Made by a program: the position numbers and the translations under genes. From contig JAKRWE010000001.1 of assembly GCA_024712425.1 (NCBI GenBank), positions 1-64,000 of the forward strand: a DNA stretch of 64,000 nt, in the 5' to 3' direction. The notes under the pieces are model-generated. The model was not told where the DNA came from. It saw nothing but the letters and a program-made list of their open reading frames with translations, and did not search any database. The DNA comes from Chromatiales bacterium (lineage in GTDB: Bacteria; Pseudomonadota; Gammaproteobacteria; Chromatiales; Chromatiaceae). Below are positions 35,609-44,663 of the stretch, piece by piece. Positions within the stretch are counted from its first letter, which is position 1. The number at the start of each line of letters is the position of its first letter.

Positions 35609-36878
35609 TCAAGCCTCAGCGTGCTCGGGCGCCTCAGCGGACGCCCGGGCTTCCTGTTCTTCGTCACCGATCCGTTCGGCGACCACGGCGGAGAAGCGTT
35701 GGCCGCTGCCCTCGAGCAGGGCCTCATTGCCCGTGTACTCCTGCCAGCGCCGCACGATCACGTACCTGGGATCGAGTTCGATGAGGCGGGTGCGACGTCC
35801 CGACTTCTCGCAGGCGATCAGGGTCGAACCCGATGTCGCGCGACTTGGAGGAGTTGCGCACCGCGCGCTCGACCAGCTCCACCGGCTTCATGGTGGGATG
35901 CAGGTCGTTCTTGGCAGGCTTGTTGAAGAACCAGACATCGCCCTGGTCCCGCGCGCCGCACCAGTAGTGGTCGTTGCCCTCCCGCCAGCCGTAGAGGATG
36001 GGCTCGTACTGGCGCTGATAATCGGCCCGCCCCAGAGTGAAGGTGTTCTTGGCCCAGATGATGAAGGTGGACCAGCGCCCGCCGGCGGCGCGAAAGGCCG
36101 CCTGCAAGGTATCCAGTTCCGAGGACGACATGGCGATGTAGACGGCGCCTTTCGTCACCTCGAGCAGATGCTTGCAGGCCATCTGCAGAAAGGCACCGAA
36201 GTCGCTTCCTAAGTTGTCGTTCAGGATCGGCCGGCTCGATCCGCGCAGCTTGTCCTTGGGGCTGTTGGCGTAGTTGACGTTGTACGGCGGATCAGTGAAG
36301 GCCATGTCGGCCAGCTCGTCGCCCAGCAGTGTCCGGTAGTCGGAGGCACGGGTGGCGTCGCCGCACAGGACCTTGTGCTCGCCCAGCAACCACAGATCGC
36401 CGGGACGGGAGGCGACAAGCTCCTCCGGCTCGGGCACCGCGTCGTCGTCGGTGAGGCCGGCGGTGTCCGTCTCGGGGGCGTCGAGCAGTTGTGCCAGTTC
36501 GTCCGGATCGAAGCCGATCACACTGAGATCGAACTCCTCCAGCTGCAGTTCGCCCAGCTCCTGGCGCAGCAGCTCCTCGTTCCAGCCGGCATTCTCGGCC
36601 AGCTTGTTGTCGGCGATGGTCAGCGCCCGGCGCTGCGCGTCGGTCAGATGCGCCAGCCGGATGACCGGCACCTCATCGAGCCCCAGCTCGCGCGCCGCCA
36701 GCAGTCGCCCGTGTCCCGCGAAGAGGGTGCCGTCCGCGTCGACGAGCACCGGGTTCACGAAACCGAATTCGGCGATCGAAGCGGCGATCTGCGCCACCTG
36801 CTCCTCGGAGTGGGTGCGCGCGTTGCGGGCATAGGGCGTCAGCGCCTCGACTGGGAGGCGCTCGATGTTCAGATCCAT
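35609..36878 (-). pseudogene. ParB/Srx-fold plus DNA adenine/cytosine methyltransferase, motif I deleted
   Basis: From ATG 36878 (MDLNIERLPVEALTPYARNART) the protein has an N-terminal ParB-like domain (TLFAGHGRLLAARELGLDEVPVI) and a beta-class methyltransferase with DPPYNVNY near residue 215. After SSKSRDI the expected SAM-binding motif I (VLDPFGGSG) is missing: the sequence jumps to the codons for GSTLIACEK, with a frame change near 35835. The 3' part (LIACEKSGRRTRLIELDPRY) then continues in another frame to a stop at 35609, also lacking two codons in YVDVIV. Intact versions methylate phage DNA against host restriction. This copy should be inactive unless the deletion is an assembly artefact. 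Confidence 0.8.
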
Positions 36879-37188
36879 GGTGATTGCGTGCGAACCTCGG
36901 GTGCGAACCGCGAACCCGGTTTTTCGGGGTGACGCTGGCAAAACGCCGCGCCTCCGCCCTCCGCAGGGCTCAGTGGGCAGGAAGGACCCGCAGAAGGCAC
37001 AACGGTTGGCAGGGGGGGCGGAAATGACGAGGGCCCGGGGAGAACCCCCGAGCCCCGAACGCGCTTTGCTCGCGATGCTAGCGCAATCCTAGCGCAAAAC
37101 CGGCGAAAGTGTTGCAGCCCGAAACGGAGCGGGATTTCGATTTGTTACGCGTGACTTCGCAGCATTTGGGAACACCACGCAACCTCAC
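36879..37188. other. Intergenic region between methyltransferase and ParE, no gene seen
   Basis: These 310 bases show no convincing ORF. Features seen: a GC-rich hairpin-like segment (GGGCCCGGGGAG...CCCGAGCCCCG, about 37034-37060) and a tandem repeat of CTAGCGCAA (37078-37086, 37090-37098). The hairpin could end the ParDE transcript. The repeat may be a regulator site. Confidence 0.35.
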
Positions 37189-37533
37189 TCAATTTCCCTG
37201 GTCTTTTTCGTCTGGATCGTCATGCAGCCATGCGGGGATGTCTCGCTGACCATGCAAGACGCGCCAGACGTCGATGTGATCGTCGCGCTCGACGTAGAAA
37301 ACCAGATAGGGAAAACGCTTCACAGGCCAACACCGGATACCGGGTAGCTCGAGCTCCATGGCATAGCGTGGAGATCCACTCGCAGGGTGACGCGCAATAT
37401 GCCGGAATGCCTTTTCGACGGCATCAACGAAGCGCAAGGCGACACTTTCGCCAGCTTCCTGGAGGTAATGTTCGACGCCCTCCAGGATGTCCTGGTCAGC
37501 CCGGCTTCGCCGGACGACGGGTTTGACGCTCAC
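37189..37533 (-). CDS. ParE/RelE-superfamily toxin
   Basis: This 114-residue protein starts MSVKPVVRRSRADQDILEGVEHYLQEAGESVALRFVDAVEKAFRHIARHPASGSPRYA. It contains LPGIRCWPVKRFPYLVFYVERDDHIDVWRVLHGQRDIPAWL, the classic ParE fold. ParE toxins poison DNA gyrase. It overlaps the antitoxin stop by four bases. Together they form a type II toxin-antitoxin pair within the prophage early region, which would favour keeping the prophage. Confidence 0.88.
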   Translation of the reverse strand: MSVKPVVRRSRADQDILEGVEHYLQEAGESVALRFVDAVEKAFRHIARHPASGSPRYAMELELPGIRCWPVKRFPYLVFYVERDDHIDVWRVLHGQRDIPAWLHDDPDEKDQGN

Positions 37534-37769
37534 TTGGCAGCGTGGCGACGGATGTGGTCGCGCAGGCCTTCAAAGTAAGCGGCATCGGCAATTCCACTGG
37601 GAGCGGAAGTCGCCCCGTCGAGCAGCAGGTTGCGTAGCTGGGTCCGCTCCTGATCCTTGCGGATCAGTTCGCGCACATACTCGCTGATGGTGCCATAACC
37701 GCGCTTGGCAACCTGCTCGTCGACGAATGCCTTGAGCCCGTCGGGAAGGGAAATGTTCATCGTACTCAT
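37530..37769 (-). CDS. ParD-like antitoxin
   Basis: This 79-residue protein starts MSTMNISLPDGLKAFVDEQVAKRGYGTISEYVRELIRKDQ, a ribbon-helix-helix antitoxin of the ParD/CopG type. The C-terminal half (ATSAPSGIADAAYFEGLRDHIRRHAAK) should bind ParE. Its ATG overlaps the stop of the DUF6362 gene upstream, and its stop overlaps the ParE ATG, so it is expressed with the early operon and may also be autoregulated. Confidence 0.85.
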   Translation of the reverse strand: MSTMNISLPDGLKAFVDEQVAKRGYGTISEYVRELIRKDQERTQLRNLLLDGATSAPSGIADAAYFEGLRDHIRRHAAK

Positions 37770-38179
37770 GCCTCAGATCCTAGACCTTTTGGCAAAAATT
37801 GGCAAGATTGTCGGTTGAGCCGAGCGGCCACGGCTCGCAACGCCCGCTGCCAACGCCGCCAGGCCGTCGTGCGGTCGTAACCGAAGCGGCGGCAGATGTC
37901 GCGCCAGCGCCATCCTTCCGCGCGCATCCAGACCAGATGGCGTTCCTCCTCGCCGAGCCACAACACCCAGCGCATGGTCTCCTCCATGCGGTCGATGGCG
38001 GCCGGGTCCGGCGGAAAGCGGTAGCAGGCATCCTCGCCGGAGAAGGTTTCCCAGGGCTGGCGCAGGATGGCCGGCCAGGTGTTGAAATAGCCCTGCATCC
38101 GGACGGGCGGCAGACGATGGGCCGTCTGCGCCGCTTCGCGGAACCGCTCGGCCACCTGCTCGATAGTCCACTCAGTCAT
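37766..38179 (-). CDS. DUF6362 protein, sigma-factor-like HTH
   Basis: This 137-residue protein starts MTEWTIEQVAERFREAAQTAHRLPPVRMQGYFNTWPAI. The end holds an HTH resembling sigma region 4 (WRDICRRFGYDRTTAWRRWQRALRAVAARL). Such proteins lie at the end of replication modules in lambda-like prophages and may act as late regulators. It overlaps the previous gene by eight bases and the antitoxin gene by four. Confidence 0.75.
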   Translation of the reverse strand: MTEWTIEQVAERFREAAQTAHRLPPVRMQGYFNTWPAILRQPWETFSGEDACYRFPPDPAAIDRMEETMRWVLWLGEEERHLVWMRAEGWRWRDICRRFGYDRTTAWRRWQRALRAVAARLNRQSCQFLPKGLGSEA

Positions 38180-38381
38180 GGCGCACCTCCCGACGTCCGT
38201 AGAGCCGTTCCCCGATGCGCTGGATGAACTCCCGCTCGATCCAGTCCAGCCGCTCGTCCTCGGGCGAGATCACCAGGATCCCCTGTTCGCGCCAGCCCTC
38301 GCGCTTGATGGCCTCGGGATCGGCACGGTCGGGTTGCAGGCGCCCCAGGGGGCAGCGGTAATGCGGATTGGGTGCGTTCAT
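38172..38381 (-). CDS. Small conserved phage protein
   Basis: This 69-residue protein starts at ATG 38381 (MNAPNPHYRCPLGRLQPDRADPEAIKREGWREQGILVIS) and continues DERLDWIEREFIQRIGERLYG. The conserved RLDWIEREFIxxIGExLYG core occurs in phage replication operons between the resolvase and DUF6362 genes. The function is unknown. It overlaps the resolvase gene by four bases. Confidence 0.65.
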   Translation of the reverse strand: MNAPNPHYRCPLGRLQPDRADPEAIKREGWREQGILVISPEDERLDWIEREFIQRIGERLYGRREVRHD

Positions 38382-38863
38382 CGCGCCACCTCCTGCTGGG
38401 CCATGACCCAGAGCAGCAGCGCGATGGCGTCCGCCTCGTTGTCGTCGGCCGGATGAAAACCCCGGGCCTTCACTGCGGCAATCACGTCCCGCTTGCCCGC
38501 ATTGCCGCGGCCGGTGGCGTGCTTCTTGATCGTGCCTACTGGCACGCCCTGGTACGGAATGCGCTGGTGCTCGCACCAGGCGGTCAGCTGGCCCAGGAAG
38601 CCGCCGTAGGCGTGGGCGGCGTCCACGCCCGCATGGCGGCGCACCTCCTCGAAGTAGATCGCCTCGATCGGGCCGACGGTGGCCTTCAGGTTTTCCAGCC
38701 AGCGCCGGAAGCGGAGGTAACGCATGCCGGCGCCCTCGAAGCGTCCGGGCCGGAAGGACTCGGTGCCGCTGGTGATGCGGCCCTCGGGCGTGCGGACCGC
38801 CCAGCCCGTCCGAGTGCCGAGGTCGAGCGCCAGCAGGCTGCCGTCACCCTTCGAGCCGTCCAC
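38378..38863 (-). CDS. RuvC-like Holliday junction resolvase
   Basis: The GTG at 38863 (then DGSKGDGSLLALDLGTRTGWAV) gives 161 residues. A longer frame from 38986 runs through a palindromic repeat and is unlikely. The RuvC/RNase H fold is visible: LALDLGTRTG (first Asp), PIEAIYFEEVRRHAG (Glu) and ADDNEADAIALLLW (final acidic residues). It would resolve recombination branches before packaging. The gene sits in the replication operon before DUF6362. Confidence 0.75.
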   Translation of the reverse strand: MDGSKGDGSLLALDLGTRTGWAVRTPEGRITSGTESFRPGRFEGAGMRYLRFRRWLENLKATVGPIEAIYFEEVRRHAGVDAAHAYGGFLGQLTAWCEHQRIPYQGVPVGTIKKHATGRGNAGKRDVIAAVKARGFHPADDNEADAIALLLWVMAQQEVAR

Positions 38864-38882
38864 AGCGGTGAGCAGACGAGAA

Positions 38883-38934
38883 CCCCTCCGACCCGGGGGA
38901 GAGGAACCGGGGTGTTCCTCTCCCCCCGGAGGGG
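38883..38934. repeat. Long GC-rich hairpin repeat in front of the resolvase gene
   Basis: CCCCTCCG (38883-38890) pairs with CGGAGGGG (38927-38934), and GGGGGAGAGGAAC (38895-38907) pairs with GTTCCTCTCCCCC (38914-38926). There is a four-base bulge on one side and a six-base loop. It looks like a REP/MITE-type palindrome and would form a strong RNA hairpin in either direction. Confidence 0.6.
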
Positions 38935-38948
38935 GGGAAAGGTGTTCG

Positions 38949-39025
38949 TGCAATCTGGAAAGTTCTCGTAACCATCTGATACGCAAAGTAAATAGTCCAG
39001 ATTGCAGACCCTTTCTGCAATCTGG
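38949..39025. promoter_or_regulatory. Repeated TGCAATCTGG sites with an 11-bp dyad
   Basis: TGCAATCTGG occurs at 38949-38958 and 39016-39025 and, inverted, at 38997-39006. The last two form CCAGATTGCAG / CTGCAATCTGG around a seven-base loop. The region lies between the primase-helicase gene and the resolvase gene and holds no gene I can support (38864-39073). A protein-binding site or RNA hairpin is likely. A short frame starting at 39077 was not supported. Confidence 0.45.
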
Positions 39026-39073
39026 ATTTTTCGATGCCGGAAAACTTCGGCTGCCGGATTGAAGCCATCGGAT

Positions 39074-41220
39074 TCATTGATTGTCCTCCTCGTGATAGAT
39101 CCAGACGGTGGGGTCCTCGACCGGCAGCGCGGCGCCGGTCTGCGGGCACTTGTAGTGGGTGGGCAGGACGGGAAGCGCGGTCGCGATAACCTCGCCGGTA
39201 TCCTCGTCGATGCGTTCCGGACCGGGCACGGTCATGCCCTCGACGCACAGGTAGCCGAAGCGGGTGCGCGCCAGCGGCGGCAGGCCATAGTCCTCGGGAT
39301 TGCGGAAGAACTTGATGTAGCCCTTAGTGGCCAGCACGCTGATGCGGTCATTGATCGTCCGTTGCGCGCCCAGTCCGGCCTTGCCTTCAAAGGCCTCGGC
39401 AAACTGGTTGGCCATGTAAACCCGCCCTTCGGCGGCCTCGTTGAAGATCAGTTCCAGGATGACGTCGCACTTGCGTTTGCGCTCGGCGTCCAGTCGTTCG
39501 CCATACTCCTGCATCACCAGCCGCTCGCTGGCCTGCACCTCGACCCATTCGCCGCCGACCTTGTCCACGTGCATCGACGGCAGGCCCGGACCGTTGCGCA
39601 GCTCGAAGATCAGCTGGTGGGTGGTGCAGCTCTCGTCGGGGCGGAACAACAGCATCCCGGTCGAGTAGTAACCGCGCAGGCTGCCGGCGCCTGCCAGGGC
39701 CTGGAATGGGTCCTCCTCAAACTGGCGCTTGCCGAGCTTGCGGGTGTGGTGCACGAGGATGATGCCGGCGTCCGGGTTGACGGCATCGCGCAGGCGCTCG
39801 ATACGCTGCGACAGGAAAAACAGCATCGCCGCGTTGTCGTTCTCGCCGCCCGCATCGCCCCCGTCGAACAGGTTGCGGATGGGATCGATGGCAATGACGT
39901 CCGCGCCAGTCCCGGGCCAGGCGGCCTCGATGGCCGGGATCACCCGCTGGACGCCCTCGTCGTCGAGCACCATCTTCAGGTGCGGCGTGGCCACGAAGTT
40001 GTCGCGGGCGTGGTTGAGCCGGCTCGCCGGCAACCGGATCGCCTTCACCCGCTCGCGCAGGTAGTGGTACTGGACCTCGGCCTGCAGGTAGAACACCCGC
40101 AGGGGACGCGACGGACGCAGACCCAGGAAGTCGCTGCCCGCAGCCATGTGCGCGAGCCAGGAGAGCAGGAAGTCGCTCTTGCCGACCTTCGGCGCACCGC
40201 CGAATACCAGCAGGCCGCCGGGCGTGAGCACCCTGGGCCCGATCAGGTCCTCGGGCAGTGGCGAGTCGTCGTCGAGCAGCTGGCCGAGCGTGAAGGTAGC
40301 CAATGGCGACGTCGGGGCCTTGATGATCCGCCGCTCGCCCTGGGCGATGAACGCCTTGACGTCGAATCCCTCGGCCACGGCATCGGCCGCATCCCATTTT
40401 TCCGGCTTGTCCGCCGGCGGCACCAGAATGGCCACGGAACGGCTACCGGCCTGCACGCAGGCACGGGCGGCGTTCTCCGCGTAGTCCCAGCCGGGCGGAT
40501 CGCGGTCCGGCCAGATCAGGACGTCCTTGGCCGCGAGCGGCGACCAATCGGTCTTGTCCACCGGGGCCCGTGCACCGTTCATGGCGGTGGCGGCAACGAT
40601 GCCCTCCCGGATGAGGGCGTCGGCCGCCTTCTCGCCCTCGACCAGCACCACCTCGCGCGCCTTGGCCACGGCAGGCAGGTTGTAGAGCGGGCGCGCACGT
40701 CCCAGGGCCGGTACTCCTTACCGGTGGGCGGATCGAAGCGGTAGACGCAGGCGATCAGCTGGCCGCCCGCGTCCCGATAGTCCCACTTGGCGGTCCAGGG
40801 GCCGAGATCGTCCAGATGGGGCTCTGTGCGTTTCCGGTCGGGCTTGCCCCGGGGCTGAGGAGAATGCCCCAGCCAGCGACCGATCTCCTCGGCAAGTTGC
40901 GGGAAATCCCGCTTCGCCGACAGCCCGCGGGCGGCGGCCCACGGGTCGATGGCATCGCCGCCTTCATCGGTGGCGAAGTCCTTCCACAGACCGCGATGCT
41001 CGCCGTCGAGCGTCACCACCAGGCTCTTGCCCGGCGTGCCCTGGACATCGCCAATGAAGAACTGCCGGCCGCGGATCTTCCCTTCCGGGAACAGGTGCTT
41101 CAGTGCCTCCTCCAGCCGGTCCAGCAGCCCGCGCCGCAGGGCCTCCGTGTCCCGTTCAGGGAGGGCGTGTTGGTCCGGCGCGTCGTTGAAATCGAGCCAG
41201 ATGATGTTGTCCGCCATCAT
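39074..41220 (-). pseudogene. Phage primase-helicase (TOPRIM plus RepA-like ATPase), one frameshift
   Basis: The N-terminal frame starts MMADNIIWLDFNDAPD at 41220 and carries a primase-type segment (GEHRGLWKDFATDEGGDAIDPWAA, and WDYRDAGGQLIACVYRFDPPTGKEYRPWDV). It breaks near 40700. The second frame holds a TOPRIM motif (VVLVEGEKAADAL, VLIWPDRDPPGWDYA) and a RepA-like hexameric helicase (FGGAPKVGKSDFLLSWLAHMAAG, VIAIDPIRNLFDGG, GIILVHHTRKLGK) to 39074. Whole, it has about 715 residues and would prime and unwind the phage origin. One missing base in a GC run explains the break. Confidence 0.8.
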
Positions 41221-41971
41221 GCCTGCCTCCAGCATCGGTCCTGCCACGCGCAGCCCTTGCATTCGTGGTGCGTCGGCGTGGTGGCGAGGCGCGGCAGAAG
41301 CTCGCCCGCCTCGGTGGCCTGGATGACGCGCACGGCGCGGTCCGACATGCGCTGGGCGAGTCCGCCATCGAACGGCACCCGCTCGAACCAGAGTTCCTGC
41401 GTGTCCTTGTTGATGGCGGTAAGAGCGCGTGGTTTTGCGAGATGCCGGGAACGCTCGCCTCCATGTAGGCCTGGTAGACGGCGATCTGGGCGGCATAGAC
41501 CGGCTTGGCCTGGGCCACGCCGCGCTTGACGGTCTCCCGCCAAGCGCGGGCGTTCATGGTCTTGCATTCCCACAGCGCGGGATACGCGAGGCCCAGCGTC
41601 TCGGGACCGCCGGCCAGGATGCCGTCCACATGGCCCTGGATGCGACCGCCGGCCACCGAGAAGCCGAACTGCCCGCCGTCGGCCTTTTCGGTGTGGAGAA
41701 CGAATCCCGCCAGCCGCAGCCAACGGATCGCCAACGCTTCCAGCGCGTGCCCGACCTCGAAGATCCGCAGCACCCGGCCGGGCAGTTCGCGTCCCGGATC
41801 GACCGGAGCCTGGGCGTACTCGTACTGCAGCGCGCGCTCGCATGCGACGCCGAGGCGTGAACCGCCCAGATAACTGCGCGGCGTCCTGGACGCGTGCTCG
41901 GCGGTCAGCGCTTCGTCGATGACGGCCGTGACCTGCTCAAAGAATTTGGGGCGTGAGTTGTAATCGAGCAT
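41217..41971 (-). pseudogene. Cas4/RecB-like PD-(D/E)XK exonuclease, one frameshift
   Basis: The start MLDYNSRPKFFEQVTAVIDEAL leads to GGSRLGVACERALQYEYA, GRIQGHVDGILAGG and ALWECKTMNARAW, the core of a RecB-type exonuclease. It shifts frame near 41433 (one base missing between HA and LLTAINK) and ends ECKGCAWQDRCWRQA at 41217. Four cysteines (CERALQYEYA, then CKGC..C) could hold an Fe-S cluster as in Cas4. About 250 residues. It likely resects ends for phage recombination with the Sak4-like ATPase. Its stop overlaps the primase-helicase start. Confidence 0.78.
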
Positions 41972-41982
41972 GGCAACACCCC

Positions 41983-42327
41983 TCAGAACGGCACGTCATC
42001 GGGCGTGAGATCCCGCAGATTGTCGAAGTAGGCGGTGAGCACCACGTCGACCAGTTGCAGGATCTCCTCCCGGCTGTAGTCGGCCAGCGGCCGGTCCATG
42101 CCGATGGATGAGACGTATTCCCCGAGCCGGGGCAGCACAGCCTCCATCGCGGCCTTCTCGTTGTGGGTGGGATCAATCACGACGCCACCTCCGGCCTTCG
42201 CCCTGCGTGCGTAAATGTCCTGGCAGCGCATGGAGCAGAAGCGCTTGAACTGCCGCTTTACTCCGGCTCTGGGCGGCGACACCCAGCAAAAGCCCCGGCC
42301 TTCGCGTCCACATACCGCGCATATCAC
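41983..42327 (-). CDS. DUF6511-like zinc-finger phage protein
   Basis: This 114-residue protein starts MICAVCGREGRGFCWVSPPRAGVKRQFKRFCSMRCQDIYARR. The CxxC and CSMRC pairs make a treble-clef-like zinc finger. The helical C-terminus (DYSREEILQLVDVVLTAYFDNLRDLTPDDVPF) matches DUF6511 proteins of phage replication modules. The role is unknown, perhaps single-strand DNA or protein binding. Downstream it is followed by the exonuclease gene with an 11-base gap. Confidence 0.7.
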   Translation of the reverse strand: MICAVCGREGRGFCWVSPPRAGVKRQFKRFCSMRCQDIYARRAKAGGGVVIDPTHNEKAAMEAVLPRLGEYVSSIGMDRPLADYSREEILQLVDVVLTAYFDNLRDLTPDDVPF

Positions 42328-42400
42328 GGCGCACCTCCCTGTGCGCCGCCCTTCGGGCAGCCGCTGCGCGGCTGTGCAAATGCTCTGTCCTGATCATTTG

Positions 42401-44069
42401 TCACGCTGCCTCCTTAGCCGCTCCCGGCTTCCTGCCTCCCGCGGCACTAGCACATCCATGTACGTCGTCATCCGCCGCGCCGAACACCCGGGACTGGATG
42501 TCGCGCTTGTTGAACCGGAACGCCAACAGGCAGGAGGCCTGATAGCGGGTCAGGCCGAAGTCCTGGCGGTACTCGGGAGGCAGGTAGCGCAGCTGCTGCT
42601 CGGTGGGCGGCTGGTTGAGCCAGCGGCGGGACTTGGCAGCGGTGTCGTCGGTTTCGTGGGTATTGAGCCAGTCGTCGGCCTGCGCCAGGCAGACGGTGCG
42701 CTCGCCGATGGCAAGCAACCGGGTGGCGAGCCCTTTGCCGCCGCCCACGGCGTGCCAGCGTCCGGACAACCAGAACACGCCGGCTCAGGCGCTGAAGCCG
42801 GTGGCCATCAGTGCCGCGTCGTCCCCGAACAGATCGCACCAGCGGAAGGAGGAACGCTTGAGCAGATCCACCTCGGACATCACGAAGTCGGTCAGTTCCG
42901 CTCTGGATTCCGGCTCCGCGCGTTCCCACGCGTGGCCGCACAGGGGGCATTCCAATGACGCCGCCGGCACCCGAGCGCCGCACTCGGGGCAGTCTTTTTT
43001 CGGTGCTTCGCCTTTGAACATGCGGCCATCCAGGTCGACGTCCTGTTCCAGGGATCCGTGCAGCAGCGTGCTGGTGCCGAAGTCCAGCACGATGCAGTCG
43101 GTCTTGGTGACGCCGGGATGCTCGTTGGGATCGACGGTGCGCAGGCCCCGTCCCACCATCTGGATCAGGGTGGACTTGAAGGAGCTGGGCCGCAGCAATA
43201 CGACACAAGAGGTCGGCGGATGGTCCCAGCCCTCGGTGAGCACAGCGACATTGACCACCACCCGGGCCTCGCCCCGGGCGAAACGATCCAGCGCCGCCTT
43301 GCGCTCGGTCGCGGGCTGGTCGCCATGCACCACGACGGTCGGGACGCCTACGGCATCAAAGGCCTCGGCCACGTTCCGGGCGTGATCGACCGTGGAGCAG
43401 AACACCACCGTCTGGCGGTCGCCGGCCTTCTCCTTCCAGTGACGGATCACGGCCTCGGTGACCGGCGAGCGGTTCATGATGGCGTCCACCTCGGCCATGT
43501 CGAAGTCGTCGGCGGTGCGTTTCACGCGGGACAGCGCGTCCCGGGTCCCCACATCGATGACGAAGGTGCGCGGCGGCACCAGATGCCCGGAGCGGAACAG
43601 CTCGCCCAGGGTGATCTGGTCGGCCACGTTGCTGAACACCGGCCGCAGTCCCTTGCCGTCGCCGCGGCCAGGCGTGGCGGTGACGCCGAACACCCGCGCG
43701 TCGGGATTGCGTTCGCGGACGTGGTCGATGATACGGCGATAGCTGATTGCTGCCGCGTGATGGGCCTCGTCCACCACCAGCAGGTCCAACGTCGGCATCC
43801 GCTTGAGATGGGTTTCCCGGGCCAGCGTCTGAACCATGGCGAAGGTGGCCTGGCCGGCCCAGGACTTCTGCCGGGCGTCGAAGATCGAGGTGGTGATCTT
43901 CGGGTTGATGCGGGAGAACTTGGCGGCGTTCTGGCCGGTCAGCTCGTCGCGATGGGCGAGAATGCAGGCCTTGGCATCGGTATCGCTGATGATGCTGCCG
44001 GCCGCCGCCGAGAGCATGACAGTCTTGCCCGCGCCCGACAAACACCTTCTGTCGGGGTCTCAGGATCAT
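42401..44069 (-). pseudogene. DEAD/DEAH-box (UvrB/SSL2-type) helicase, deletion plus premature TGA
   Basis: Starting at ATG 44069 it reads ILRPRQKVFV, then jumps to GAGKTVMLSAAAG in another frame. About 60 bases, including the Q-motif and the start of Walker A, are missing near 44030. The helicase core follows: LLVVDEAHHAAA, GVTATPGRGD, HGDQPATERK and QMVGRGLRT. A zinc-ribbon lies near the end (CPECGARVPAASLECPLCG). The frame stops at TGA 42785-42787 where related proteins have Trp (GFSAW-GVFWL), and continues to 42401 with GRWHAVGGGKGLATRLLAIGERTVCLA. It would be the replication-fork helicase of the prophage. As read it is inactive. Confidence 0.8.
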
Positions 44070-44081
44070 CGCGGGCCCTCC

Positions 44082-44663
44082 TCACTGCGCCCAGCTGGGA
44101 CGGTTGGGCGGCGCGGCCGGCGCGGCCTGCGTCTGCTGCGGCGCGACCGGCGCTGCCGAAGGCTGCCCCATGAGCGCGGCGTAGTCCTTGTGATCAGGCG
44201 TGATCGCCTGCTTGACGACATTCCTGTCTTCGCCGTTCTGGTCCTTCTCCACGTCCACGCGGGCGACGAACTCGATGCCGTCCAGATCCTGGAAGCCCTG
44301 GATCCGGCGCGCCTGCTGCGCGCCGGAAGATTTGTCTCCGGGGTGCACGCCGCGGGCGGAGTTGAGGATGCCCTTGATGAAGGCACGGCCCATGTTGGCC
44401 CACTCCGGTCCCTTGGGGCTGTGCAGCCCGATCAGCGACCACATCTTGCGCCGGGCGTACTTGCCCTCCAGCACCACGAACTCGCAGTTGAGATAAACCG
44501 AGCCCGTGGTCTGGCTCTGGGTGGCGTAGCCGCCGGTCCAGCCCTGGGCGGGGTCGTCGAAGCCGCCCGGGCGGATGGTCATGCGCACCTTGACCAGCGT
44601 GCCCTTGGGGATCAGGTCGAAGCCGGCCTGGTCTTCGGCGTTGTTGAAGTCGAAATAGCTCAT
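44082..44663 (-). CDS. DUF669-family phage protein (SSB-like)
   Basis: This 193-residue protein starts MSYFDFNNAEDQAGFDLIPKGTLVKVRMTIRPGGFDD, the DUF669 pattern, with GSVYLNCEFVVLEGKYARRKMWSLIGL. The Pro/Ala/Gln-rich end (PVAPQQTQAAPAAPPNRPSWAQ) resembles the acidic or flexible tail of single-strand binding proteins. DUF669 genes pair with Sak4-type or Erf recombinases. Here it overlaps the ATPase gene by four bases. It probably coats single-stranded DNA in recombination. Confidence 0.8.
   Translation of the reverse strand: MSYFDFNNAEDQAGFDLIPKGTLVKVRMTIRPGGFDDPAQGWTGGYATQSQTTGSVYLNCEFVVLEGKYARRKMWSLIGLHSPKGPEWANMGRAFIKGILNSARGVHPGDKSSGAQQARRIQGFQDLDGIEFVARVDVEKDQNGEDRNVVKQAITPDHKDYAALMGQPSAAPVAPQQTQAAPAAPPNRPSWAQ

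Noticed and set aside
38844-39248. Longer minus-strand frame spanning the hairpin and operator repeats
   Set aside because: It would translate through the palindrome with low-complexity sequence and overlaps the resolvase gene in another frame.
39002-40744. 580-residue plus-strand frame opposite the primase-helicase
   Set aside because: Low-complexity antisense frame. The TOPRIM and helicase motifs are on the minus strand.
27340-42787. Recoding of TGA as Trp throughout the prophage
   Set aside because: Most phage genes here end in TGA overlapping the next ATG (ATGA), so TGA is a normal stop. The two cases are better seen as mutations.
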